NCBI RefSeq assembly: GCF_013371495.1
Contig: NZ_JABWTA010000001.1
Coordinates: forward strand, 806,001-870,000
Origin: Altererythrobacter lutimaris
GTDB taxonomy: Bacteria; Pseudomonadota; Alphaproteobacteria; Sphingomonadales; Sphingomonadaceae
Length of the DNA stretch: 64,000 nucleotides
Reading direction: 5' to 3'
Made by a program: the position numbers and the translations under genes. The notes under the pieces were generated by a model. The model did not search any database, was not told the DNA's origin, and saw only the letters and a program-made list of their open reading frames with translations. Shown in pieces: positions 27,491-36,234 of this stretch (its first letter is position 1; each line of letters opens with the position of its first letter).

Positions 27491-28623
27491 TGCCGCGCAA
27501 AGCTCTCCTCTCAGCCCTGCCTTTTGTGCTGCTTGCTGGCTGTGCTTTGCAGCCACCCGATCCTGCTCCACTGGTCGAAGGCTGCGCCAATGTGCCTGTC
27601 AGTGCCGCAGTTGATGATGAAAGCCAGCAATTCTTCTTCCTCTCGACCGCTATCCCTGACTGCCGCGATGGCGGCTTCAGGCTCGCGCCCTATCGCCATC
27701 CGGATCAGACCTACGGCTCAGGCATGTATGAGCTGATTGAAGGCGAAGCGCAGCCGCCGACCCTCGCCAAGCATGACCGCGATGACTGGTTCATGGCGCT
27801 TGAAAGCGCAATCAATACCCATCCCCAGCGCCGGGTGATCGTCTTCATTCATGGCTATGCGACGAGCTTTGAAGAAGCGCATAAGGATGCAGCGGAAGTT
27901 CGCGCACTGGGCGCGAGCAACATTCCCTTGGTCGTTCTGCATTGGCCTTCACGCAACAATGCGCAAGACTATCTGCTTGATCGGGCTAGCATCGGCTGGG
28001 CGCAGGACAGCATTATCGAGACGCTGGGCACGCTGACCATCCTTGCTGACGACATCACGCTGGTGACGCATTCCATGGGCGCGCAGGCCGGCACATCGGC
28101 TGTTCTCGCTCTGGATGAACTTTCTGCAGCGAATTCGGCTGTGATCAAGCGCATCGTGCTGGCATCGCCTGACTTTGACCGCGACAGAGCGTTGCGGATC
28201 GGCGGCACCGTGGATCAGCTTCTGGGCCGCGATCGCAAGCTGCTTGTTTACGCATCTGAGAAAGACAAGGCCTTGCGCGCCTCACGCACGGTAAACGGCT
28301 ACGCGCGCTTAGGCACGACCAGTTGTGAGTTTGATCTGGTGTACGAGCGCCGTGCGCTCGGTAAAGAAGGGAACTGCCATCTGACCGCCCCGAGACAAGG
28401 CTTCGCCATCGTCGATACCGGCCCGTCCATGCCCGGCGGCTATCTACGGCATAATGACTTTCTCGATAGTTGCCATGTGCGCGCTGATATAGCGGCTTTC
28501 CTGCGCGATGAGCCACCGCCTGCTTATCGTGTCCAGATCGGCGACGAGGAAAACGAAGGCTATGTAATCGACCCTTCCATCACTTTCGATGGAGCACCGT
28601 GCGAACCCATTAGCGACGACTAG
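27490..28623 (+). CDS. alpha/beta hydrolase lipoprotein (DUF900-like)
   Basis: A 377-residue lipoprotein starting at the ATG overlapping the preceding stop; the lipobox is FVLLAGCALQ. The core is an alpha/beta hydrolase: FIHGYATSFEEA oxyanion region, then the nucleophile elbow THSMGAQ (Ser in HSMG), Asp in SPDFDRDRA region, and a later His near RHNDFLD. It fits the DUF900 class of alpha/beta hydrolases. Likely faces the periplasm; substrate unknown. Last gene of the parE-linked set. Confidence 0.82.
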   Translation: MPRKALLSALPFVLLAGCALQPPDPAPLVEGCANVPVSAAVDDESQQFFFLSTAIPDCRDGGFRLAPYRHPDQTYGSGMYELIEGEAQPPTLAKHDRDDWFMALESAINTHPQRRVIVFIHGYATSFEEAHKDAAEVRALGASNIPLVVLHWPSRNNAQDYLLDRASIGWAQDSIIETLGTLTILADDITLVTHSMGAQAGTSAVLALDELSAANSAVIKRIVLASPDFDRDRALRIGGTVDQLLGRDRKLLVYASEKDKALRASRTVNGYARLGTTSCEFDLVYERRALGKEGNCHLTAPRQGFAIVDTGPSMPGGYLRHNDFLDSCHVRADIAAFLRDEPPPAYRVQIGDEENEGYVIDPSITFDGAPCEPISDD

Positions 28624-28629
28624 AACCCC

Positions 28630-29850
28630 TCAGTCCGCGCTCTCCGTGTGGATATGCAGGTGACCTTCGAGAGTACGGTGTACCGGGCATTTGTCTGCGA
28701 TTTCGATGATCTTCGCGCGCTGTTCATCTGTCAGCGCATCGCCATGGATCGTAATCCGCCGGTTTAGCGCCTGTACCTGAGCGCCCTCGCCTTCTTCCTC
28801 GCAATGGTCGCAATCCTCGTGGTGGTTGCGTTCATGCGTGACTTCCACCGTGGTGCCTTCAAATGGCCAGCCTTTGCGGTCAGCGTACATTTTCATGGTC
28901 ATGGCAGTGCATGTGCCAAGCGCGGCGTTGAGCAGATCATACGGCGTAGGCCCCGTATCATCGCCGCCATAGCTCAGCGGCTCATCCGCTACAAATCGGT
29001 GCGTTGCGGTATGCACTTCCGTTCCAAACTTGCCATTCCCGGTGCGCACCACAACACCGCCCTTCGGCAGGTCAACAGGCGCTGAATTTGGCAGGTATCG
29101 CTGCGCCCACTGTGCGATAACACCCGCAGCGAACATCGCGTCGTCCGCATTGGTCAGCAAATGATCGGCCTCCGCAAGACTGATGAAGCTCTTGGGATGC
29201 TTCGCCGCGCCAAACAGGTTTCCGGCGTGCTCAATGCCAACGATGGCATCTGTTGGCGCATGAGCGACCATGATCGGCACCCTCAGCTTTGCAACCTGAT
29301 CCAGCAGGTCTGTACCGTGCGTATTGTCGAGGAAATCCTTGCTCAGTCGGAAAGCGCGTCCGCCAATCGTGACATCGCCCTCGCCTTCGCGCTCGATCGC
29401 TGTGAGGTCGCCTTTGATGTTGTGAAGGACATGCGGGACATCGCTGGGCGCGCCAATCGTAGCGATCGCAGCGACCTTGTCCTTGCCGAGCCTGTGTCCG
29501 GCAGCGAGGACCGCAGCCCCACCAAGGCTATGGCCCACCAACAAGATCTTGCCGGAGAAGCGATCGCATAGCGCTTCTGACGCAGCGACAAGATCATCCA
29601 CATCGCTTGCAAAGCCTGCACGGCCAAACTCACCTTCGCTCGCACCAAGGCCGGTAAAGTCGAAGCGCAGCGTCGCAATCCCTTCGCGCGCCAATGCCCG
29701 AGTTACCGCGACAGCCGCTTTCGATTGCATGGTGCAGGTGAAGCAATGCGCAAACAAGGCCGCACCGCGCACAAGACCTGTAGGAAGCTCCAGAGTGCCA
29801 GAAAGCTGGTGGCCCGCCGCTGTTGTAATGGATATCTTTTCCGCTGGCAT
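28630..29850 (-). CDS. alpha/beta hydrolase-OsmC fusion protein
   Basis: A fusion of an N-terminal alpha/beta hydrolase (FAHCFTC, then GHSLGG with Ser108) to a C-terminal OsmC/Ohr-type peroxiredoxin domain. Both redox cysteines of OsmC are present (about Cys314 in GTCTAMT and Cys388 in DKCPVHRTLEG), so the peroxidase site looks intact. A charged HHEDCDHC segment lies between them. About 406 residues from the ATG at 29850, chosen because it has a GGAG ribosome-binding site 6-9 bases upstream; a start at 29862 is possible. Convergent with the DUF900 hydrolase gene. Confidence 0.88.
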   Translation of the reverse strand: MPAEKISITTAAGHQLSGTLELPTGLVRGAALFAHCFTCTMQSKAAVAVTRALAREGIATLRFDFTGLGASEGEFGRAGFASDVDDLVAASEALCDRFSGKILLVGHSLGGAAVLAAGHRLGKDKVAAIATIGAPSDVPHVLHNIKGDLTAIEREGEGDVTIGGRAFRLSKDFLDNTHGTDLLDQVAKLRVPIMVAHAPTDAIVGIEHAGNLFGAAKHPKSFISLAEADHLLTNADDAMFAAGVIAQWAQRYLPNSAPVDLPKGGVVVRTGNGKFGTEVHTATHRFVADEPLSYGGDDTGPTPYDLLNAALGTCTAMTMKMYADRKGWPFEGTTVEVTHERNHHEDCDHCEEEGEGAQVQALNRRITIHGDALTDEQRAKIIEIADKCPVHRTLEGHLHIHTESAD

Positions 29851-30014
29851 TCCCGTCTCCATAATCCGCTGTTGTACGACCGGGTTCGTTCCGATCAGCC
29901 TATCGTTACATGCGATAGCGGCTGAAGCGGGTTTACGCCACGGCACCCTTGCCTCTTTGCGCACTGCCCCCTAACGCTTACGTCAAGTTGCAAGACACCA
30001 CTTAAAGGAATGGC

Positions 30015-30872
30015 ATGACCGATACTACGCGCTTTGAAGGCACGAGTTCTTATATCGCAACCGACGATCTCAAGGTCGCGGTGAACGCAGCTGTGACTTT
30101 GCGCCGCCCTCTGCTGGTCAAAGGTGAGCCTGGCACCGGTAAGACCGTCCTCGCGCATGAAATCGCGCAGGCCATTGATGCGCCACTGATCGAGTGGAAC
30201 ATCAAGTCCACCACCAAAGCTCAGCAGGGTCTCTACGAATATGATGCCGTCGCGCGTCTCCGCGATGGCCAGCTCGGTGATGAGCGCGTTCACGACATTT
30301 CGAATTACATCAAGAAGGGCAAGCTCTGGGAAGCTTTCACTTCCGAGCAGCTGCCTGTCCTTCTGATCGACGAGATCGACAAAGCCGACATCGAGTTTCC
30401 GAACGATCTTTTGCAGGAACTCGACCGGATGAGCTTCGATGTTTACGAAACGCATGAGCGGATCGAAGCAAAAGAGCGCCCGATCGTTGTGATCACATCA
30501 AACAATGAGAAGGAATTGCCTGACGCGTTCCTGCGCCGCTGTTTCTTCCACTACATCAAGTTTCCCGATCGCGACACAATGCGCGAGATCATCGACGTGC
30601 ATTATCCCGGCATCCAGAAGAACCTCGTCACCAAGGCGATGGATATCTTCTACGAGCTGCGCGAAGTTCCGGGCCTCAAGAAGAAGCCGTCAACGAGCGA
30701 ATTGCTCGATTGGCTGAAACTGCTCTTGAACGAAGACATGCCGGTCGAAGTGCTGCAAGACGCCAATCCGAACAGCGCCATCCCGCCGCTTCATGGCGCG
30801 CTGCTCAAGAACGAGCAGGATGTGATGATGTTCGAACGGCTGGCCTTTATGGCGCGCCGCAATCCGACCTGA
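30015..30872 (+). CDS. MoxR family AAA+ ATPase
   Basis: A 285-residue AAA+ ATPase of the MoxR family with Walker A GEPGTGKTV (about 37-45), Walker B LLIDEIDKAD (about 117), the arginine-finger region RRCFFHYI, and the family C-terminal lid. MoxR ATPases act as chaperones, typically with VWA-domain partners. The CoxE-like VWA partner lies 1.5 kb downstream on the same strand but is separated by an inverted chemoreceptor gene. Confidence 0.92.
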   Translation: MTDTTRFEGTSSYIATDDLKVAVNAAVTLRRPLLVKGEPGTGKTVLAHEIAQAIDAPLIEWNIKSTTKAQQGLYEYDAVARLRDGQLGDERVHDISNYIKKGKLWEAFTSEQLPVLLIDEIDKADIEFPNDLLQELDRMSFDVYETHERIEAKERPIVVITSNNEKELPDAFLRRCFFHYIKFPDRDTMREIIDVHYPGIQKNLVTKAMDIFYELREVPGLKKKPSTSELLDWLKLLLNEDMPVEVLQDANPNSAIPPLHGALLKNEQDVMMFERLAFMARRNPT

Positions 30873-30878
30873 ACAAGA

Positions 30879-32279
30879 TCAGTCGAAGGCGTAAGCCAGC
30901 TCGAAATCGCCCCAGCGTCTGCCGTTGATAATCAGCGGTACATACACATTGCGCACGACTTGATAGTCCTCTTCGCCCGCTTCCGAGCGGTAAACAGCCA
31001 TCATGTAATCAGCCGAGCTCTGCTTGGCTTTGATATCCACTCCGCCAAGATACTTGATGCCGTTGCGGCAGTGCGAAGTATCAAGCTCGACATTGCCCGT
31101 TGGAAACCGAGAAAAAGTCGTTGAGTGGGTGGGAAGGAATCCCTGCATGTCGGTGCAAACCCCACCGATAATCTCGTTCGAAAGGGTTTCCATGCGATCG
31201 AGCTCAGGACGGATATTTGCATCTGCCCAATCGGAGAACCGTGTCCGATAAAGCTGTGGGTTGGTGCCTTCTACGGGCACATAGTGGTCGTCGAACAGAG
31301 CGTCTTTGCTTAGGGCACCACTCTCAATCGCCGCTTCGATCTTTGCTTGGAGACGATCTGTTTCTTCCTTCGCGAGGGCAACCATCGCTTCATCACGCGG
31401 CGAAAGGCCTGCATGGACAAGCCGATCGAACATATCGCTCGCGGTGAGTTCAAGCTCTTCCATGCGCTGGTGCGCGGCCTCAAGCTTGCTCTCATTGTCT
31501 TTCGCGGCTGTATCAAAACTGCGCATGACGTCCTGAACCTCGACCACATGCGCGCTGATTGTCGCAGTGGAATGCGCGATCTGTTCGTTCTGCTTGTCGA
31601 CCTCTTCGACCAGCTCGCCAACTTCGCTTATCGTGCGCTCGATCTGGCTGGCAGAGTTCTTTGCAGCGTCACTAGCCAATGCGCCTGCTTCGATCTGCCC
31701 AATGACCTGCGATGCTTCTTCGCCGAGTGCTTCGACTGTGGCAGAGATTTCCTCGGTTGCTTTGCGCGTATCGTTGGCGAGGCTCTTCACCTCGTTTGCA
31801 ACGACAGCAAACGTGCGTCCGGCCTCGCCCGCCCGCATGGCTTCGATTGTCGCGTTAAGCGCAAGGATATTGGTTGTTTCAGCGATCTGATCGATGTCCT
31901 GCGCGCTGCGGCGAACCTGATCCATCGCGCTGGCAAAGCCTGTCACATGCTGCGCCATCGCGTCAACAAGCTCCAGCAAGGAATTGATTTCAGACAGAGA
32001 TGACTGAATGAGCGTAGTGCCCTGCCCGAGGCGTTCCATCGCCTTTTCCGACAAGAGCCGCGCTTCATCGCTGGCATCTGCAACCTTGGCCTGGTCAGCT
32101 TCCAAAGCGCTGACTGTGCCTGACAATGCATCGTGCTCTGCCCGGAGCCGTTCGGACGAAGCGATGACCGCTTCGACGATGCCGGCCACATCGGTGCAGC
32201 CAACGGTTACTTCACCGCATTTTTCCGGAATCATATCGAGCGCGGCCACGCTCTGATTTTCGATTTCCACCGGCTTCAT
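30879..32279 (-). CDS. soluble methyl-accepting chemotaxis protein
   Basis: A 466-residue chemoreceptor with no visible transmembrane segment, so probably cytoplasmic. The N-terminal half has long coiled-coil helices and the hairpin tip [26 protein letters not shown], a slight variant of the usual EAARAGEAGxxF. The C-terminal 130 residues ([35 protein letters not shown]) form the ligand-type domain seen at the end of many soluble alphaproteobacterial receptors. There are no che genes in the window. It sits between the moxR and VWA genes on the opposite strand. Confidence 0.85.
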   Translation of the reverse strand: MKPVEIENQSVAALDMIPEKCGEVTVGCTDVAGIVEAVIASSERLRAEHDALSGTVSALEADQAKVADASDEARLLSEKAMERLGQGTTLIQSSLSEINSLLELVDAMAQHVTGFASAMDQVRRSAQDIDQIAETTNILALNATIEAMRAGEAGRTFAVVANEVKSLANDTRKATEEISATVEALGEEASQVIGQIEAGALASDAAKNSASQIERTISEVGELVEEVDKQNEQIAHSTATISAHVVEVQDVMRSFDTAAKDNESKLEAAHQRMEELELTASDMFDRLVHAGLSPRDEAMVALAKEETDRLQAKIEAAIESGALSKDALFDDHYVPVEGTNPQLYRTRFSDWADANIRPELDRMETLSNEIIGGVCTDMQGFLPTHSTTFSRFPTGNVELDTSHCRNGIKYLGGVDIKAKQSSADYMMAVYRSEAGEEDYQVVRNVYVPLIINGRRWGDFELAYAFD

Positions 32280-32325
32280 ACCGAATGCGCCCCTCTTTAA
32301 GCTCTTGCGGGACCGCTAAGCTGGG

Positions 32326-32344
32326 ATGGTTAGAAAACCATTAA
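32326..32344. promoter_or_regulatory. inverted repeat with CtrA-like site between MCP and VWA genes
   Basis: Perfect 6-bp inverted repeat (ATGGTT at 32326-32331, AACCAT at 32336-32341). Overlapping it, TTAG-N7-TTAA (32330-32344) differs by one base from the CtrA consensus TTAA-N7-TTAA. It lies about 50 bases upstream of the chemoreceptor start, as flagellar/chemotaxis genes in alphaproteobacteria are often CtrA-controlled. Candidate only. Confidence 0.35.
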
Positions 32345-32411
32345 GCAAAAGCGCATGTGGCGGCGCGCAATGGGTTGGCAAGATCGCCTCCGCGAAGCTA
32401 TGAGATCCGGT

Positions 32412-33596
32412 ATGTTCTTCAATTTTGTAGATGAGCTCCGCGAAGCCGGCATTGGTGCTTCGTTCAAAGAACACCTGACGCTGCTTGAAGCGCTCGACAA
32501 GGATGTCATCGAGCAAACGCCTGAGGCGTTCTATTATCTGAGCCGCGCGACGTTCGTGAAAGACGAAGGCATGCTCGACCGGTTCGACCAGGTATTCCAG
32601 AAAGTCTTCAAAGGAATTCTGACGGATTACGGCCAGAACCCAGTGGAGATCCCGGAAGACTGGCTCAAAGCTGTCGCGGAGAAGTTCCTGACGCCTGAAG
32701 AGATGGAAGCGATCAAGTCCCTCGGCGATTGGGACGAGATCATGGACACATTGAAGAAGCGCCTTGAGGAGCAGGAAAAGCGGCACGAAGGCGGAAGCAA
32801 GTGGATCGGCACAGGCGGCACCTCGCCCTTCGGTCATTCAGGCTACAACCCTGAAGGCGTACGCATCGGCGGTGAAAGCAAGCACAAGCGCGCGATCAAG
32901 GTCTGGGAAAAGCGCGAGTTCAAGAACCTCGATAACACCAAGGAACTGGGCACGCGCAACATCAAGATGGCGCTACGTCGTCTTCGCCGGTTCGCGCGTG
33001 AAGGCAATCCCGATCAACTCGATCTGGACGCGACGATTGACGGCACAGCCAAGCAAGGCTGGCTCGACATTCACATGCGGCCAGAGCGCCGCAACGCGGT
33101 GAAGTTGCTGCTGTTCCTCGATGTGGGCGGCTCGATGGATCCCTTCATCAAGCTCGTTGAAGAGCTGTTCAGTGCAGCCACAGCCGAATTCAAGAACCTT
33201 GAGTTCTTCTACTTCCATAACTGCCTCTATGAGGGCGTGTGGAAGGACAACAAGCGCCGCTGGCAAGAGCGTACCAAGACTTGGGACGTGCTCCACAAAT
33301 ATGGACATGACTACAAAGTGGTTTTCGTCGGTGATGCTGCGATGAGTCCCTATGAAATCACACATCCCGGTGGCAGCGTGGAGCATATGAACGAGGAAGC
33401 GGGCGGTGTCTGGATGCAGCGTGTAACAAACACGTACCCTGCAACGATATGGCTCAATCCAGTGCCGGAGAAGCAGTGGAGCTATTCGCAGTCGACCAAG
33501 ATCATGAAGGAACTGGTGAACGACCGCATGTTCCCACTGACCCTTGATGGCTTGGACGATGCCATGCGCGAACTCAGCCGCAAGCAGGGACATTAA
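32412..33596 (+). CDS. VWA domain protein, CoxE-like
   Basis: A CoxE-type von Willebrand factor A protein of about 394 residues, the typical partner of MoxR ATPases in metal-enzyme assembly or remodelling. The start is at the ATG at 32412 (MFFNFVDELREAGI, as in homologues); an ATG at 32355 is also in frame. The metal-site (MIDAS) segment reads LFLDVGGSMDPF rather than the full DxSxS, as usual in this family. The downstream GDAAMSPYEI is also characteristic. Partner by context: the MoxR gene at 30 kb. Confidence 0.88.
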   Translation: MFFNFVDELREAGIGASFKEHLTLLEALDKDVIEQTPEAFYYLSRATFVKDEGMLDRFDQVFQKVFKGILTDYGQNPVEIPEDWLKAVAEKFLTPEEMEAIKSLGDWDEIMDTLKKRLEEQEKRHEGGSKWIGTGGTSPFGHSGYNPEGVRIGGESKHKRAIKVWEKREFKNLDNTKELGTRNIKMALRRLRRFAREGNPDQLDLDATIDGTAKQGWLDIHMRPERRNAVKLLLFLDVGGSMDPFIKLVEELFSAATAEFKNLEFFYFHNCLYEGVWKDNKRRWQERTKTWDVLHKYGHDYKVVFVGDAAMSPYEITHPGGSVEHMNEEAGGVWMQRVTNTYPATIWLNPVPEKQWSYSQSTKIMKELVNDRMFPLTLDGLDDAMRELSRKQGH

Positions 33597-33673
33597 CGAT
33601 CAGCGAGCTACCTCCCGGCATTACACTCGACGATCCGCGCCCCATCGCTGCGGAAGCGCCATACACGTTCGAG

Positions 33674-34279
33674 ATGCCGCATGAATTGGAGCTTGCCGCG
33701 CTCAAACCCGGCGACGGGGTGAAAGCAATCTTCCGTCAGACAGAGGGCGAGACCAAATACGGCGCAGAGCGCATGTGGGTTCTGATCGAGCGGATCGAGA
33801 ATGATCTAATCTACGGCACGCTGGACAACGATCCTTTGGATATGCCGCTGATCGAAGCAGGCATGCCGGTCGCTATCCCGCTGAGCCATGTCATCTCGAC
33901 CGCCTTTTCGAAAGACAACCCTCGCCCGCAAACTCCTGAGCGCCGCGAATACTGGGATCGCTGCATGGTTGACCTTTGCGTTTCCGAAGGCAGAAGCCAT
34001 GTCGATTATCTCTATCGCGAGAATCCTGACATGACCAAGGAAGGAGACAAGTTCCCCGATAGCGGCTGGCGGCTACGCGGCCTTCCAGAGATAACTGACG
34101 CTGAAGCAGAGCTGGAAAACGCGATCCAGTACATTGCCTTAGGGGCCGTTCTTAACAAAGATGATCGCTGGATCCACCTGATTGACGAAGCGCCGGGGGT
34201 CGCCTTTCAATGGGATCCCGAGGCTCAAGACTATATCCGTTTCGACCGTCCCGATTTGCTTGAAGCCAACGATGATTGA
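33674..34279 (+). CDS. DUF2314/DUF2185-like protein (true start probably upstream)
   Basis: A 201-residue protein from the first ATG. The segment MWVLIERIENDLIYGTLDNDPLDMP followed by IEAGMPVAIPLSHVI resembles DUF2314/DUF2185 (Imm33-type) small proteins. Upstream, still in frame and free of stops, 26 codons encode a family-like leader (ITLDDPRPIAAEAPYTFEMPHELEL), but no ATG, GTG or TTG occurs between an in-frame TGA at 33545 and 33674. The reading frame would reach back to the VWA stop. Function unknown. Follows the VWA gene directly. Confidence 0.7.
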   Translation: MPHELELAALKPGDGVKAIFRQTEGETKYGAERMWVLIERIENDLIYGTLDNDPLDMPLIEAGMPVAIPLSHVISTAFSKDNPRPQTPERREYWDRCMVDLCVSEGRSHVDYLYRENPDMTKEGDKFPDSGWRLRGLPEITDAEAELENAIQYIALGAVLNKDDRWIHLIDEAPGVAFQWDPEAQDYIRFDRPDLLEANDD

Positions 34280-34288
34280 GCGGTTGCC

Positions 34289-35005
34289 TTACCAAGGCAC
34301 TTCATCGCCCTGAAGCTCGTAGAACTTGCCATTATCGGCAAAGCTCAGGCCCGCAATCACGTGGCGTTGATGCGTCACGCTATCCTCAACTGTCCAGTGC
34401 GCAGCTTCGCCGCCCATATCAGTCTTTGTCCAGCCGGGTGACAGTGCAACTGTCGTTATGCCGCGATCAGCCAGATCATTCGCAACTCCTTTGGCGAGCA
34501 TGTTCAGCGCTGCCTTGCTTGTACGATACAAATGCGATCCACCCATCGTGTTGTGAGCGATTGATGCAAGGCCCGAGCTGATCATGATGATCTGCTTCTT
34601 GTCGCTGGCTGCGACATTCTCGGCCAAAGCCTCGGTCACACGCATCGCGCCGAGAAGATTGACGTCCAGGATCCAGCGCCATTGCCCATAATCGATGCTG
34701 CCTAGCGATTGCTTGTCAGCATCCGGGTCCCAACTCTTGTCGCCCGCTGTGCCTGCATTGTTGATGAGCACATCAATCGCAGCGCCATCCAGCCGGCCAA
34801 CAAGCGCACAAACAGACTCGCAGCACGTCACATCCAGTTCTTCGATCTTGAGGTTCGAGGCATGTTTTTCAGCCAAGGAAGCGAGCTCTGTGGCTTCTTC
34901 AGGCTTTCGACATGTCGCAATAACTGTCTCGCCAGCGTCGAGCGCTTGCTTCGTATGCTCCAGACCGATCCCGCGATTGGCGCCTGTAATGAGAATTGTA
35001 GACAT
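34289..35005 (-). CDS. SDR family oxidoreductase
   Basis: A 238-residue short-chain dehydrogenase/reductase with the NAD(P)-binding TGANRGIGLE at the N-terminus, INNAG-type NNAGTAGD, and catalytic YxxxK (LYRTSKAAL). Ser in MISSGLAS precedes it as the third catalytic residue. Start chosen at the ATG at 35005 after an SD-like GGAGCGGGATCG; a longer form to 35026 would overlap NamZ by four bases. Substrate unknown. Confidence 0.9.
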   Translation of the reverse strand: MSTILITGANRGIGLEHTKQALDAGETVIATCRKPEEATELASLAEKHASNLKIEELDVTCCESVCALVGRLDGAAIDVLINNAGTAGDKSWDPDADKQSLGSIDYGQWRWILDVNLLGAMRVTEALAENVAASDKKQIIMISSGLASIAHNTMGGSHLYRTSKAALNMLAKGVANDLADRGITTVALSPGWTKTDMGGEAAHWTVEDSVTHQRHVIAGLSFADNGKFYELQGDEVPW

Positions 35006-35022
35006 CGATCCCGCTCCAAGCG

Positions 35023-36234
35023 TCAATAAAGCAAATGCTCGCGCACGGTCGCGACCCAGCTTGCCTCATCCGCGCTGGCAAGAGCATCCAGATCGCCTGG
35101 AGCAGCCGCCGGGTCATCGACCCATTTGCGCAATGATGGCCCGCCATTGATCACATCGATCGCCAACACATCATTGGTATATTCATATTTGAAATCCGTA
35201 CCGCGCCACAGCTCGTAGTCTGGATAGAGCGTGCGGATCGCTTTGAATGCTAGCGCCTGCAAACGCCAAGGGCGGAACAGGTCATGAGTGTAGTGTGGCC
35301 CCTCCGCATGGATCATCAGCGCATTGCAGAGCGTGCCAACATGCTTGTGGAAGGTCGGCTCGAACCAGCAATCGCGGATCGCGCAGCCGGTCATCCATTC
35401 CGGCTCCAGCTTGTGCATCGCGGCAAGCACCGCCTTTGCATCGACATCGGGAGCGGCGAACAGCACTTCCAATGGCCGGGTTGTCCCCCTTCCCTCGCTC
35501 AGTGTCGCGCCTTCGATCATCACTGTGCCAGCATAGGCGCGCGCCATATTGAGGCTCGCGGCATTGGGCGAAGGATTGATCCAGATCCGGTCCGTCGGCC
35601 AGCCATATCCGGGACCTGCTTCAGGCAGCCAATGATGCATATCAATGACGCGATATTCCACATCGAGGCCGAAATGCTCAATGAACCAGTGGCCCATTTC
35701 GCCAAGTGTCAGTCCATGTCGCATCGGCATAGGCGCCGCACCGACAAAGCTTTCGTGTCCCGGGACAAGCAACGTTCCTTCGACGGGGCGGCCCGCCGGA
35801 TTAGGACGATCCAATACCCAGACTTCTTTCCCCGCCTTGGCCGCCTCTTCCAGCAGGTAAAGAAGGGTCGTCACGAAAGTGTAGATGCGGCAGCCCAGGT
35901 CTTGCAAGTCGAAGAGAAACACATCCGCCGTCGACATCATCTGACCCGTCGGCCGCCTCACCTCGCCATAGAGACTGAAGACAGGGATGCCGTATTGCGG
36001 ATCAGTTTCATCCGCAGTCTCGACCATATTGTCTTGCTTGTCGCCCTTTAGACCATGCTGAGGTCCGAAGGCCGCGGTCACATTCACTCCCGCAGCAATC
36101 AGAGCATCAAGCGAATGCGTAAGGTCAGCGGTCATACTAGCGGGATGCGCCACCAGAGCCACCCGCTTGCCTTCGAGCGGTTTGCACAGTTCCGGCTCAC
36201 TCAACACCCTATCTATGCCAAACTTCATTGCCAT
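35023..36234 (-). CDS. namZ: DUF1343 protein, NamZ-like exo-N-acetylmuramidase
   Basis: A 403-residue member of DUF1343, some members of which (NamZ) cleave non-reducing terminal N-acetylmuramic acid from peptidoglycan. Family segments: RVALVAHPASMT, AFGPQHGLKGDKQDNM, FSLYGEVRRPT, FDLQDLGCRIYTF, and the later LSEGRGTTRPLE. There is no obvious signal peptide, so it may act on cytoplasmic muropeptide fragments; that is inference. The ATG overlaps the DOMON stop by one base (TAATG). Confidence 0.85.
   Translation of the reverse strand: MAMKFGIDRVLSEPELCKPLEGKRVALVAHPASMTADLTHSLDALIAAGVNVTAAFGPQHGLKGDKQDNMVETADETDPQYGIPVFSLYGEVRRPTGQMMSTADVFLFDLQDLGCRIYTFVTTLLYLLEEAAKAGKEVWVLDRPNPAGRPVEGTLLVPGHESFVGAAPMPMRHGLTLGEMGHWFIEHFGLDVEYRVIDMHHWLPEAGPGYGWPTDRIWINPSPNAASLNMARAYAGTVMIEGATLSEGRGTTRPLEVLFAAPDVDAKAVLAAMHKLEPEWMTGCAIRDCWFEPTFHKHVGTLCNALMIHAEGPHYTHDLFRPWRLQALAFKAIRTLYPDYELWRGTDFKYEYTNDVLAIDVINGGPSLRKWVDDPAAAPGDLDALASADEASWVATVREHLLY

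Noticed and set aside
31347-32003. 218-residue plus-strand open frame
   Set aside because: Shadow of the chemoreceptor coding sequence, cysteine-rich and without recognisable domains.
30015-33596. MoxR-VWA genes as a defence system
   Set aside because: No nuclease, TIR or other effector is adjacent; a chaperone pair with a displaced receptor is the simpler reading.
33674-34279. Immunity protein of a toxin system (Imm33-like)
   Set aside because: The DUF2314/DUF2185 resemblance alone does not imply immunity and there is no toxin gene nearby.
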